DNA of 64,000 nucleotides from Auriscalpium vulgare. Taxonomy: Eukaryota; Basidiomycota; Agaricomycetes; Russulales; Auriscalpiaceae. This document shows positions 10,806 to 23,045 of this stretch, piece after piece. Position 1 is the stretch's first letter; each line of letters begins with the position of its first letter. The notes beneath the pieces are model-generated. The model did not search any database. It was not told the DNA's origin and was given only the letters and a program-made list of their open reading frames with translations. The position numbers and the translations under genes were made by a program. Location of the stretch: assembly GCA_019915015.1 (NCBI GenBank), contig JAHBBC010000022.1:310001-374000 (forward strand), given 5' to 3'.

Positions 10806-13800
10806 TCATTGCCCAGGGTCTTGATCAGATCCTGCATCCCAGATGCGAACGGTCTTGTCGCCTGAGCTCGAGACGACGCACCTGCCATCGGGGGAGAACG
10901 CGACAGACACAACAGGTCCGGTGTGTCCCTCTAACGGTCGTCCCACCTGCTGCCCCGTCTCTGCGTCCCAGATGCGAACGGTATTGTCGGCCGAGCCCGA
11001 TACGATGCGCCTGCCATCGGGGGAGCACGCGACAGGCCCGACAGGTCCGGCGTGTCCCTCCAACGGTCGTCCCACTGGCTGCCACGTCTCTGCGTCCCAG
11101 ATGCGAATGCTCTGGTCAAGAGAGCCCGAGACGATGCGCCTGCCATCGGGGGAGAACGCTGCAGAAGTAACAGGTGCTTTGTGCCCCTCCAATGGTTGTC
11201 CCACCGGCTGCCCCTTCTCTGCGTCCCAGATGCGGACCGTCTTGTCGGATGAGGACGAGACTACGCGCCTGCCATCAGGGGAGAACGTGGTAGACCGGAC
11301 AGCTGCTGTATGCCCCTCCAACGGCGCTCCAATCGGCTGGCCCGTCTCGGCGTCCCAGATGCGAACGGTCCTGTCAGCGGAACCCGAGACGATGCGCCTG
11401 CCGTCGAGGGAGAAAGCAACAGTGGTGACAGGTGCCTTGTGCCCCTCCAACGTCGGTCCCACCGGCTGGCCCGTCTCGGCATCCCACATGCGGACGATCT
11501 GTTCGATCGAGCCCGAGATGACGCGCCTGCCATCAGGGGAGAACGCGACAGTGGTGACATAATATGTGTGCTCCTCCCATGGCAATCCCACTGGCCGTCC
11601 CGTCTCTGCGTCCCACATGCGAATGGTATGGTCGCGCGAGCACGAGACGACGCGCCTGCCATCCGGGGAGAACGCCGCTGAAAGGACTGCTTCCTTGTGT
11701 CCGAGACACACCGTGAATTCTGAGGGTCGCATGGGTTATCAAGATAGCGCGCAGATGGGGAACACCTTGAAAACTCACCACGGAACATTTCAATAAAGTC
11801 CTTGTAAGCCTTGGCAGTATTTGGAGTTTGTTTGAGCACAGAAACAAGCTCTCCAGGTTGCGCTAGTGGTCCTGAGAATTCCGTGGCTATCCTCACTGCC
11901 TCAGCCAAGACTTCAATATTGCGGCGGTGCTGCTCGGAGTTGTCATCACGAAGGGAATGCTCGTTTACAAGAGCCTGGAGCAAAGTTTCTCCAGCGCCGG
12001 GCGCCGTTGCGAGCGAAACACGGCCAGGTTCTATATTTAAATATCGCAAGGTTAGTCCTTGCACAATAAGGGCGCAGAATATATAGAGTACGAAACACAC
12101 ACCTGTTGAAGCTAGAGTCGTCAACGTATGTAGATGTCGCTCAGAAAGTGACTTCATGTCTTGATTATCAATTTCGAGAGCAGAGATTGTGACAACAGCC
12201 GACGAATACGGATCGGGTTCGAGCATCTCTGTGTTATCACCGTCCCAGGTATGCCCTTCGGGCAAAAGAGCTAACGGTCTGTACCCTCCTTTGATGCTCT
12301 CGAACACAGACTTGTGAATCATCTGGCCATGTTTCACCTGACGTGGCTGGCCACGATGAGGTCTAGCTGGGTGTAAGCACTAATTGAGACCGCGATCAGT
12401 CATGGAGACGAACCGACGCGTTGTGCTGTCGCGATCTTTGTACGACAGTCGGCGATAGGGGAGCCAGTCGATGAACTTGTAAAACCGGTTGACAGAGAGG
12501 TCCGGGTCAAATGACTTCCATATGCCCTGTCGCGGAGACAGTCGAAGCCCATGAGTGATGGCTTCGTACGACATCCAGCGCAGTGAGGCGTCAAAGTGAT
12601 CAAGCTCAAGATTGGCGACGTTTCCTCCCCCGCTATCAGACACCGCCGCTCAGCATAGCACGGAGCAGACATCAAATTTAGCACTTACATATCCGAATGC
12701 GAGCCTACGAACCACACCTCTTTCACGTCGCCTTTTGCATCGTTTCCGGTAGGCGGACCTGCGCCGCCGTTGGCATACTCCGGGCCAAATTTGCCGCGTC
12801 TCTCGTCGAGAGCGAGTGCATGTCTGTAGACGCATACATGCGTCATGCCTGACGTCGTTTCCGGAAGGCTTGGCCCTCTTGCAAATCCAATCGAGGAAAC
12901 GGTATCCCTAGGTCCATAAACGTGAGCAGGAGCATACAATGTATCTTAAATGCGACGCACCATGTCCCAACAAAATGAACCTTAACGTTCGGCCTTGAAA
13001 GCGTTTGTTTGAAACGATCGCAGAGTTGCTCCTGCTTCTCGGTAGTCTTCGTATTTTTTGCAGCCTTCGTTTTTGACTGAGCAGACGCTTCCATATCGGC
13101 CCGCTTCTGGTTGGAGACAGTCGAGAGATACAGCTCGTATGCGCTGATGTAAAACAACACGAGTGAGGATGGCCACAGCTACGAGACATACACAGGAACG
13201 TACAACGGAATTTGGTTGTTGTTACCCTTGCGCAGGAGGCCGACCTAAAGATAGCCACGACGATGCGCCACATTTTCAGCAACCATCAAGTTGAGCAAGT
13301 TGTACCACCGTGCCTTTTGTATCATGCCTGCAATCACACGAGCCTGATAGGCTCCGCGCGAGAAGCCTATCGCAAAGGTAAAATCCCATGTACAGAACGA
13401 CGACGTCGACATGACTTACCAAATAGAAAGATCTTGTCGCCCTCCTGATAATTTTCAGAGAGCCACTGATACGCACTGAGCACGATCCTCTTGAAGTTCC
13501 TGAACGAGCAAGGTTATACTGGGATGCATGGCCGAGGATTTCAGACGTACCATGCGATCGCCATGTCAATTGTGTTGCTGGCAACTTGTTTCCAATAGCT
13601 CGGGGACCATCCCGAATCCCTCACATACGTCCCTATCCCGCTGTCGTAGTAGGTAAGCTGGTCCGCGTCGAAGTCCAGACGACTGTACAGCTCGACAACA
13701 TTTGTATTCTGCAGGAAAATATATCAGTCGAAAAACATGAAAAGAGACGGACACGGCGCACCTTTTCGCTGAACTGATTGGCCGTGCCGTCGATACAGAC

Positions 13801-14007
13801 AACGAGATTTCTGCGCCGTTGGCCCTCGGGCAACTGCGAGCACTTGCAAGACGGCTCCTTCGGCTGCGTCCCCGTCGCACGTTCCGCTTCGGTGGACGAG
13901 GTCGGATCTTCGCCCGTTGCTGGAGGCGGATGCTTCACGTCCGAATCTACTTCATGTTGGGTGCTTGTGTGAGTGACTCGACGTCGCAAACAGGAGAACA
14001 CGGCCAT
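10806..14007 (-). CDS. DUF2235 alpha/beta-hydrolase-like protein with C-terminal WD40 propeller
   Basis: Eleven exons: 13762-14007, 13551-13708, 13420-13499, 13314-13366, 13204-13244, 12961-13143, 12689-12907, 12414-12632, 12103-12362, 11779-12030 and 10806-11719. All phases agree and give 874 residues. DUF2235 landmarks are NLVVCIDGT (about 67-75), a YYDSGIGT loop, the elbow GFSRGAYQ with candidate nucleophile Ser164, NNQIPFAYELY, VHFVGTWDTV and VWFVGSHSDIGGG. The family is related to lipase-like hydrolases, including bacterial Tle1 effectors; the substrate here is unknown. A linker region precedes seven WD40 repeats in the last exon (about 571-874). Intron 13245-13313 must use a GC donor to keep IQK-VGLL in frame. 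The junction before the WD40 exon is phase 1, as in the gene at 1490-3653. No signal peptide, so it is probably cytosolic. Confidence 0.85.
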
Positions 14008-16774
14008 GGCAGTTCAAGACGTAGAGAGGAGTTGGGCAGGGAAAGGAAGGGGGGTGTAAACGGGGAGGAAAAATGCTGGATAGCCAGGTTGGCGACACAT
14101 CTCATGTGCGCCGGTGTCGGAGTGCTTTATGGAAGATGAACTGTCAGCGCCTCAAGAAAACGTTGGTGATGTGTGCGTGCATTTCAAGCGTTTCGCTCGC
14201 CTCGTGTACGATGACAGCGGTTGCCTCGTGGCTCACGTTGGGCTTCCGTCACTCCCGCCTCGCTCAATAAGTATCACACCACGCGCAATCTGGGAAAGCG
14301 TGAGCTGATACAAATCGTAAGATGTATAACATTTGAGACTTACTTCAAATGAGATTGTCCTTGGCCGTCCACTGCGTCCGATGGACAACCGGACTCGATC
14401 ATGGCAAAGTGCGGAGGTCGCGCGTAGGTCGTGTGGTGGGGCTGCCCCGGTCCGCATGGATCCGCAGGCTGTCAGATATCAGATCGCCCAATCCCAGATG
14501 AGCTTGCCGCGGTCGTGCTGTTCTACCCAGAGTAAGTATCAGCCCGCTGGAACGCCATCCCCAGCCTGACGTTTGCCACCCCCGCCTTCAAGCCACCATC
14601 TGCCGATGCTTCGTCTCACAGGATGCCTTCCTCGCTCAGTTGCGGCATTGGCTGTCGCGGAGATTAGACTGCCAGGGACCACCGACCATGCGCACGCAGC
14701 ATGTCCTTTTGCTGTGGTCGTGGGCTGGCGGATTCTGCGGGCTGGCGACGATCAGGTGGGTTCACCGTGGGTGCGCTCGCAGTACTCACCGAGGGCCTGC
14801 TATTCGAGGTCTCTTATGCGCACTGCTCTCCCGTATGACACCCCGACTTCGCTGACCTGCCGCCCCAATCCACAGACCTAACATCGAGGTGCCCTCGTCC
14901 TGCCCTGCCCGCTCGTCGTCGGCTACCTCATCGGCGCAGTTGTCGGCGTCTCCATCACCCAGTCCTCGTGCAGCTCCCGCCCCAGCATTCTAGCAGCTCC
15001 GCTGGCTCGCTGCCTTGCTCTCCGCCCCCGCCACCATCTTTGACATGCAGATCTTGTGGAAGATGCAGCCGGCCGCGGCGGCGACAGCCCTGCTTCCCGC
15101 AGCAGACGACGACTACGTACCCGTCGTGGTGTTCTCGAGCGCGCTGCCGAGGGGGTCCAAGCTCGTCTCGTCATCGATAGCGTGCGAAGACGCTATCCAG
15201 CATAGATCGGCCCGCCGGAGTCGCTCGAGCGCGAGAGCGAAACTGTGGAGAGGTAGAGGAAGCCGGGTTGGATACGGATCGGCCAGTACTTGGGAGTGAT
15301 GACGAAGGAGCAGGACACGGATTCATCGCCGGACGTATACAGATGCATGTTTCGTCAAGGGTTGCGCAAGAGGGTCCCCGGCGCACATACCATATAGCGT
15401 CGAGCGCAGTTGGCGGGATAGCAACTGCGTCCTGAGCAGAAGGTCAAGGCAAGGCGCTCGACGTCAGCGCTGGATTCTCAGTGAAGGGCGGACGTTGTTA
15501 AGATTTTGCGTAGATCAGGACTGTTTGAAGATGTGATATTGTATGAACAAGTGCGAGGTTGAAGAGATTGGGGAGTGCCGGGTTGCAGAGGAGAAAAGCT
15601 GATGAATCACTGCTAGACGCCCTCGGAAGCGCCCGACCTGCTGTCACTGCCTCCCGCTTGCCTCCCCTCACCACTTTCGTCTTTTGTTTCAATGTTTGCA
15701 CACTCACTTCAATGTTGGTCTTGGTCTTGGCGCGGCTTGAAGCGCAGGGATATCGTCGCCCTCGTGTCTTCATCTTGAATCAGCGTTGAGCGATCTGTGG
15801 TCCATCAGTGGGCCAGCGCAGTCGTCTCCGAGCCAAATCCTCGTGAGAGACGGGAACAATGGAGGCTGATCTGAGAGCTGACTTTGGTGCGTTACAAGTG
15901 CTCCCTCTACCTTCATCGCTAACCCTCTCATCCATCGGCCAGCCCAACGTACGTTGTGCCCTGCTCAGATTGGGCCGCATGATACGATCGACATCTGATT
16001 CCGTCCTCGGTGGCCCCGAGGTGACTATCACAGAAAGTGAGATGCCATATCTCTTTTCGAGGACGTTTGGCTCACCTGCCAACGCCCAGGTCCCACGCAA
16101 ACGACCATCCAGTTCGCTTCCGTTTCGCAGAACTCAGAGGAGCGCAAAGCATTCGGAGTGCCGACAATCCATGGTCGTGGAGCCTGCACTTTGTAGCCTA
16201 GTCAAGACGTCTCTGTTCGGTTCAGTTCTTCGAAATCCCGCTCGCGATCTATGTGTCCCCGCGTCTTCCTGCCACCCTCTCACAATCCATGGACACGCCC
16301 GCCTTCGCGATCTGCCGACTCTTCCTACAGGATGACATCCTCATTCTACTGGCCATCGTTGAGACTGTTCACCGGAGACCCCGCCTAGCCGCGCGCAGCA
16401 TGTCATTTGGTTCTGCTCGTGGGTTGGCGCATTCTGCGGGCTCGCGGTGACGTGGCGGTGTTCAGCCGGTCCCACTCTGTCATCACGACGCTACTAGTTG
16501 TGGCTTCCTGCGTGCGTGCTGCTCTCCCCACATCACGACTTCGCTGACTTTTGTCGTATAGGACACCTGCGCAGTCCTCGTCCACCGCGCCAATATCAAG
16601 GCACCCCTCATCCCGCCCAACCCGCTCATCTTTTGCCACTCCATCGCGTCTCCATGACCAGTTTATTACCCCTCGTCATCACCCCGCGACGTTCAATTAT
16701 TCTCCTCCTTGGTACACGGAGAACGCTTTAGCCAAGGGCACTGGCGTACGTTCAGCTCCTCTGGCGCCGACACG
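14008..16774. other. Gene-poor stretch with a duplicated segment
   Basis: No gene could be modelled. The part at about 14590-14970 resembles 16300-16650: both carry QHV-W-WAGGFCGLA-like and RANIEVP/RANIKAP-like peptides in the same order on the + strand. This suggests two decayed copies of one gene, perhaps a membrane protein, since a hydrophobic stretch can be read near 14910. Several other frames are open but none is convincing. Confidence 0.35.
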
Positions 16775-16906
16775 TCAGCCTGTACGCGATGGAGGAAAGA
16801 AGAAAGGCGGACCGATCGTGCGCTCATCGACGGGTGCTGGAAGAGCGTGGACGAAGGATGCGAGGACGGCCAGGGTAGCGAGCGCGGGGAAAGAGAGGAA
16901 TCGCAT
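16775..16906 (-). CDS. Possible small secreted peptide
   Basis: A 43-codon frame begins with ATG and encodes a good-looking signal peptide: MRFL, then a hydrophobic run, then a likely cleavage around VHA-LP. A short mature part rich in Pro and Phe follows. A GT...CAG pair inside the frame could be a 33-nt intron, which would be unusually short and still reaches a stop at once. No relatives are seen in the window. It may be a chance frame or the first exon of a longer gene. Confidence 0.3.
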   Translation of the reverse strand: MRFLSFPALATLAVLASFVHALPAPVDERTIGPPFFFPPSRTG

Positions 16907-18980
16907 AGTGGATCGTGCTGGTGACGGCTGGCTAGCGGTCGAACCACGGTCAGCACGTCTTTTTATCCCTCTTGCTTCAGATTCCAGAGCGACTTCTGAA
17001 TGCTCGACGCAGACTTGGGCATCCGGCGCCGGCGTACACACCATGCGCGAGCCCACGCCCGTCAAAAGTCGCCCGCTCGAGTGTTGATTGGGAGCAAGCA
17101 CCCTCGCATGTAGAGTGGTAGCACCACAGGTGCGCATGGACCATCCTCTTGCCGTTGCACAATGCTGACTCCTCGAACCTGCCAGGATTGCCCCACGCGC
17201 AGTGTGCAAGCTTTCGGGCCTGCGGCCAGTTCAACAAGGCCACGTCTTCCATCATCGAGCACGTCGACTGGCGGCCTGTCGACCAGTCATCATCAGTCCC
17301 ACGGGGGTTCCATCACGAAGCGGCAGGCCCACGATCTGTTTGCAGCTTCCAACTTCGCTCTTCAAGACAGCCCGCTACCATGTAGCGTCGATTCCGCGGT
17401 CCCGGTCTCACGAAGACACCAGCGCAAGGTCCGAAGCGTGTCGCACATCCAGGAGTACGCGACCAGTCCCATCGCGTCTATGCTCACCCCACTCAAGATT
17501 CGCTCTTCCACAACCATCTCGGCGAAGGCCGACGTACAAGTCGTCGACGCTCGCCTGTCGCCGAAATCTCGCCACCGTCGCCCATCGGTATAATTGGCGC
17601 ACCAGTCGATCATGCTTGGCCCATCAGAAGTTCTTTCCCCCATTCTACGGCACACCCTCAGCCAAGTCGCGCCGTACCCGCGGCCGTCCAACTCCTCTGC
17701 ATGACATGCATGCAACATCGGCATTCGGTGAATATGCCACTGGGTGAGCCGTACTGACAGCCGGTCCGGGAAGCGCAAGCAGCGAAGGCAGCCAGGATCG
17801 TGAGGACGTTCAAGAGATGGAAATGCGTGGCTGGATTGCGATGACCTTTGCGCTCTTGCTGGCTGTCGAGACTGGCGGTGCGTGCGTGATTTTCATACTG
17901 CGTGGTGTGAGCTGTCGCTGATCGGCCTTGGGCTCAGGCTCCTGGATCACTTCTGGGTCAGTCGCGCGCGGTGAAGCTCGCATTGAACCCACGCTTGTCA
18001 GGGCCTACCTTGACAGCGCGTCCGAGGAGGAGAGCTCTTTCGGTGAGGAGGGTCCGCGGGCGTCGTTTGTCCGGCGCGTCATCGCGCTCTTGGCACGTAC
18101 TATTGCGTGGTCAATTTCCACTGGGTCGTATGCAAGCAGACGTGGCGGCGCCCTCTCCATCCATCGAGCCTGCTGCTCTCCATCCCATTGTCTCATCGCA
18201 ATGTGCCCTGACCCCGGAACATACACCATCGTTCAGTCCAGCTTTTCACGATCGCATCACCCAACCGTCAACCCACGCCGCCGTGCCCCACTCTACCACC
18301 GCATTTCATAGACAACGTGGACGGCACCATCTACATGCCTTTGGTCAATTACCTCGTGTCGTTGATCGCCCGTCGCCCGAGCTTATCAGAAGGTATGTCG
18401 GCGGCATCTCCCTAAATGTGGTCTACAGTCTGATCGTCGCTTCTTCCCTTGGCAGGTTTGACAGGTTGAGGACACCAACACCGAATTTTTTGATTCACCG
18501 TTTGCGGCGAGCACTGCGCACGAATTGTGTCTCTCATAGGCTCTCATGTGCGCGGCCCAACCGATAGAAACGATTGGGCTTGAGGTTTGCGCTTGCTCTC
18601 TACATTCTGTCGCCGCCATGGCAACGCTGCGCGCGGCCTCCGCCAATATTGTTAAAGACTTCAACCCGTGTCCATCCTTTACACCTCGCCTGTCTGCTGA
18701 TAACTCGTGATGCTCTGGGTCACTGGCCCAGCATCTGTTATGACGGGATACTGGTTCCAATTGGAAAGGGTGCCTTAGACGGAGGCTACCAACTTTCTAT
18801 TTGGCGCCGTCGTGAGTAGATGACGTCGAATCGCCTGGATGCCATCATCAACGACTCAGGTTTTTTCACACGATCTACATGTATCGAACACATTTCATCC
18901 CGCAGGCAGTCGGCCAGTCGTACCCTCGCACAACGCCGTGCCGCACCACACTTTGCGGCCTCGTTGCGATCCGGTGGGAC
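16907..18980. other. No recognisable gene
   Basis: Overlapping GC-rich frames on both strands, the longest about 198 codons (17971-18567, +). None shows a family motif, and no pair of exons could be joined with consistent phase. Confidence 0.4.
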
Positions 18981-18986
18981 GATAAC

Positions 18987-19007
18987 TGCCGATAAAGCGC
19001 GGCGCTT
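18987..19007 (+). promoter_or_regulatory. Promoter element shared by the two + strand BTB genes
   Basis: A block centred on ACTGCCGATAAA followed by GCGCGGCGCT lies about 80-100 nt before the ATG of BTB-1. A near-identical block lies at 22937-22957 before BTB-2. The GATAAA core may act as a weak TATA or GATA site. The ACCC(C/T)CCGCA that follows is also found upstream of BTB-3 on the other strand. Function is inferred only from conservation between paralogues. Confidence 0.35.
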
Positions 19008-19084
19008 ACCCCCCGCATCTCGCCTTCCCCACCCCCCATTTTCACGCTCTTGTCGCCCTCCCTTCCTCGTCGTAACTCACCTCA

Positions 19085-20090
19085 ATGGATCTCTCATCGC
19101 CAACCAGCACCGAGCTGTCGCCGCAAGACGCTGCGCCGCCTTTCAATGGGCCATTCGCCGACATCATCCTGCGCTCGTGCGATGGCATCCGCTTCCACGT
19201 GTCCAAGCCCATCCTCTCCATTGCGTCGCCCGTCTTCGCAGACATGTTCAGTCTCGCCATTCCGCACGACGCTGCAGCCTCTTCGGACGAGATGTGCAAT
19301 GGGCTGCCCCTTGTACCCATGGCGGAGGACGCCGCCACACTCGACCTGCTCCTGCGTTGGTGCTACCCTGTCACGCGCCCACCCCTCGTGACACTGGAAG
19401 ACATGCAGCGTATGATTGCGGCGACGCAGAAGTACGACATCCACGCATTTGACGATGCCATCAAGGAGGCGCTGCAGAGGCAGCTAGCGTTGGATCCCCT
19501 CGGTGTGTTTCGTGTTGCCGTTGCGAATCGTGTCGACGACATGGCTCGCAAAGCTGCGAGGAGCGTCCTACGAGTGGCCCTGGAAACTCTGGTGTCACCT
19601 GCGACAGATAGTATTGAGCGCAGAGCGCTGATCGCCCTCATCCGCTACCATGTGGACTGTGGAGCGGCGGCGGCGGCCGTCTCTTTGTCAAGAAACTATT
19701 TCTCTGATGACTATGATCCGTTCATGGGCTCATCCAAGACATGCGACCAATGCAGCCTTTATGACCCTCAAAGGCTCAAAACATACTCATACGACGGATG
19801 GTATGCACCGCGGTTTGTGTGGATATACCTGGATACAACAGGCCGCGCCCTTCGCATTCGGCCACATGCCGACACACTTCCCTCCTTGATCAAATATGTC
19901 AGGGATTGCTCGAAGTGCCACAATGGCCTCCGTTGGGCGGTGGAATCAAAAGAGTTCATCGACATTTTTACCCGCGCAGTGAACGTCGCTATCGATACGG
20001 TGTGTCTACCCCTATTCATACCTTCTTGCGGGAGAGTTAAATAACATTCATATCCAGGTACCAATCCCTGACTTCTTCCAACAATCTTGA
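19085..20090 (+). CDS. BTB/POZ-domain protein (BTB-1)
   Basis: Exons 19085-19999 and 20058-20090, 315 residues. The BTB fold starts with FADIILRSCDG (24-34) and runs through FHVSK, SIASPVFADMF and LDLLLRWCYP to about residue 125. BTB domains dimerise and often link targets to cullin-3 ligases or act in transcription. The C-terminal half is conserved among the eight window copies: RYHVDCGAAAAAV, then CDQC (220-223), a WYAPRFVW block, and CSKC (275-278), which may together bind zinc. The second exon encodes only the end VPIPDFFQQS. No kelch, MATH or ankyrin partner domain is present. It is in tandem with BTB-2, 3 kb downstream. Confidence 0.85.
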
Positions 20091-20459
20091 ATACGATATC
20101 CGTTACTTGGAGCTCATTACGGTGCAATACTATTTATACCCATCTACTCGCTACGTATAGGAATGAGTGCCGCGAGTAGTCCCCACTTTTGATTCTTCCT
20201 GGATCAGGTACCGCCAACGTTTGTCAATCTGGTATACAATCACAGTCTTCTTTTTCGTCGCTCCATTGGCCCGCTGCTCTTCCTTTGTGCCCACCGAGTG
20301 CCGCCGTCTGCGATGACGGATTCATGGTCCATCTCTAATTATATGCTGAGGTTCTGACGTACGTTTACCCGATACGGTACATGGGGGGAATCGAAATACG
20401 AGCGACAACGGATAATGCCACTGTGCATTCGACTGCAGACATCGAGACCAAATGCAACT

Positions 20460-20967
20460 TCAGTAACATGACCTCGAACCACGATCATGCAATCCAGTCA
20501 ACATATCGAGGGCGCTGTGTGTATGTATCAGCATTAGTGGGCACGGAAATTCGGAGCGACGCACCGGGTAGTCTCCGGAGTGAGCATACAAGACAACATT
20601 TGCCCCTCGCGTCACGCACACACTTCTCAGCGCGTGTCGGACAGCTTCCGGCGTCTCGCGAATTGACGAGATAATGGGCAAATTTGACAGCATGCTGTCC
20701 ATTGGCAGTGCACGGAGGAGGTTCCCGGCAGAATCAACCTCAATGCCAGCCTTCGAGCAGGCCCCAATATGCCATGCAAAGTGCCGCAGAGAACGCGGGT
20801 GTGCGTTGGGAGTCAAGGCGGGAGAGGACGAGTATGAGAGTGTTTATATGAGCGAGCTTCTCGAAGACGGCGTTCGACGGGATGCCGCGATGACATGTCA
20901 GAGAGCGCAAGTCATCTGCGACGCGGTCAACGATACTGTTTCTGCATGAGCCGTCAGCTACTCTCAC
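20460..20967 (-). pseudogene. Possible F-box/LRR-like fragment with a frame change
   Basis: Two adjoining frames can be read together: one with NTLILVLSRL (upstream), the other with TPNAHPRSLRHFAWHIG continuing through a SIRETPEAV region. Changing frame at about 20810 joins them. The SLRHFAWH pattern recalls the leucine-rich part of agaricomycete F-box proteins, but no F-box was found. It could be a fragment, a frameshifted pseudogene or chance. Confidence is low. Confidence 0.25.
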
Positions 20968-21059
20968 GGATAGGCTTCCAATCGTGGCTTGAAGCTCGCA
21001 AAAAGCGCGCCGAAGACGTATGGAAGTTTGATAGTGCCCACTCTAGCTGAGCGGGAGAC

Positions 21060-22580
21060 GGTCGACGGTTGAGTTAAAGGTGGCAGGCAGTGGCGTTTCG
21101 GCCTCTCGGCCAGCTTGTGGCTCAGATTGAATGTGCAGCCACCCAGTCAGGATTTTTTCTCGCTACCATCTCGTTCAATCTCTTGCTTTCTCGTCCGCTG
21201 TGGTCCCTGAATGTGCTGAGTTTTCTGGGGCACGGAACGCCAGTGGTCTGCTTTGTGCTGGTACTGGATATACACGGTGCGTGGGGCAAGTTTCTCAGCC
21301 ATGGACCTACGCTCATAATACGTACCTACCCTTGATCGGGACAGCGTGCCTCCTCCATCCCTCCTTGGGACATCGGGATTCGGCACGCAGATCATCTAGT
21401 GTATCTCATTGCTCTGGAAAACCTACAGGCGGACTTCAAGAGAAATTGTGGCATCTAGGAGGCTGGCATGGATACGCGCTTTGCGTTGAGGACGATTCGG
21501 CAGGCTCCAAGAGCGTAGAATTTCTCTTATATGCACATGGTGCCTATCCAGTGCGTTACCCTCCATGAATCCAGGCGGTATTGATAGCTGACTTATCCAG
21601 GCAGGACAAACAGTATGTTGCAAGTACAGGACGGGGTAAGTTCTTCTGTTTCAGCGTTCATGTAATGCTCGTACTCATTTAATGGCAGGTGTATTCTCGA
21701 GATTGTCGATACAATCGTCATAATACGAACTCTGTTTTCTCCAGTGCCAGTCTGTTTTCTCGAGTACAGAACCTTGCACCGGCGCGTACATCGAGCTACT
21801 CGCCGTCCGTTTCTGCGTAACTCTGAGTCCGCTCGTCGAAAATTTGCTGGATGTCAACATTCTCAGCAGAACCAGGGCTCTGCAGGAGCCTTTGGCTGGT
21901 TATATCGTCGTCAAGTCCACAGTCACAGTGTTCCTGTTAGACGCAGATGATGCCGACGCAGAAGATGCCGACGCTATGCTCAGTCGTCGCGGACCCCTTC
22001 GTCACTTCTCCGCCGCGCGCTGGTCCACACTAGCGTCGAACTTCCCCGGAAGATTCTGCATAGTTTTTGACGACCATTGCCTGCGTCGCGACCCGGGGTA
22101 CGCTGGTATGTTTTATTGACAGCTATTGACCTGCCCGCCTCCGCTAACTCCGGCCTATCCTAGTCGCCACAACTTCGCCCTCTGGCACAGCAATTCATTG
22201 ACTCACTCTCGCGCGGTCACCCTATCCCGTCTGTCGTGCCCCAAATGTGTCGAGGCCGCCGCACATGTGGTCCGTTGATGACGAGGTGCCACAATGTGTC
22301 GGCGGCACCAGAAAACTTCTGATTCAAGCGGAGGCATACAAGGACGGCTACGGTTGGATGGTACATACGTGCGCGCTCTGGCGAATAAATGGCAAGCCTC
22401 CCAGCGCACACTTTATGGACTACTTTGTTTCTTTTTGCTGCGCGCGCTGGATTTTTTGGGCGAGGTTAGCGTGAAGGATAGGAGGTTGATGTTGTATGTT
22501 ATAGCATGGGTCGATAGCGTTCAGCTCGGTGCGTACTGAATGGACATTCTCGTTATCTTTATCTGATCGTACAAGTTCTA
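21060..22580. other. Unassigned stretch with possible exon pieces
   Basis: Several short open frames on the + strand show hydrophobic runs (for example 21090-21335 and 21670-21780), and a 91-codon frame lies at 21844-22119. They could be exons of a degraded membrane-protein gene, but no consistent splice chain or known motif was found. Confidence 0.25.
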
Positions 22581-22936
22581 GTGCGAATTCATCGCTGCTG
22601 CCCGGTTATGCCGTGCGCACCAACGACATGTGACAGGCTCCCCAACAGGGACGTTCAGTCGCGAGGAGCCATACGCAGTTACATCGAGGCTTTTGTAGCT
22701 GCGTATTCCCTTCGGTCCTGCGTATCATACGTCTTGCTTCAGGCCAATACATTTCTCCAGGCGATCACGACATGCCGCAGTCGCGCGCAGCCAAGCGCAG
22801 TCGCACAGAAGCCTTCCCTCTCTCGACATGTATTCCTGCCGCAGTCGGTCCTTCATACCGCAGTCTTGCACAAGACGCCTCAACTTGTTCCGGGCTACTG
22901 TTTTCGGCCTCGTCGCGATTCTGGTGATACGACAAC

Positions 22937-22957
22937 TGCCGATAAAACGCGGCGCTC
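22937..22957 (+). promoter_or_regulatory. Promoter element upstream of BTB-2
   Basis: This matches the block upstream of BTB-1, about 90-110 nt before the chosen ATG. It is followed by TCACCCTCCGCA, a word found exactly upstream of BTB-3 as well. The position is consistent with a core promoter. Confidence 0.35.
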
Positions 22958-23045
22958 ACCCTCCGCATTTCGCGTCTTCCCCATTCTGACCCTTTTCGTG
23001 CTCTCCTCGCCCTCCCTTCCTCGTCGTCAACCCTACCTCAACCCA

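Noticed and set aside
14573..22580. Possible Ste3-type pheromone receptor near the pheromone gene
   Set aside because: Hydrophobic runs exist but none of the usual receptor blocks was readable and no exon chain could be built.
22581..23045. In-frame upstream extension of BTB-2
   Set aside because: It begins without ATG, has no similarity to the relatives, and contains the shared promoter block.
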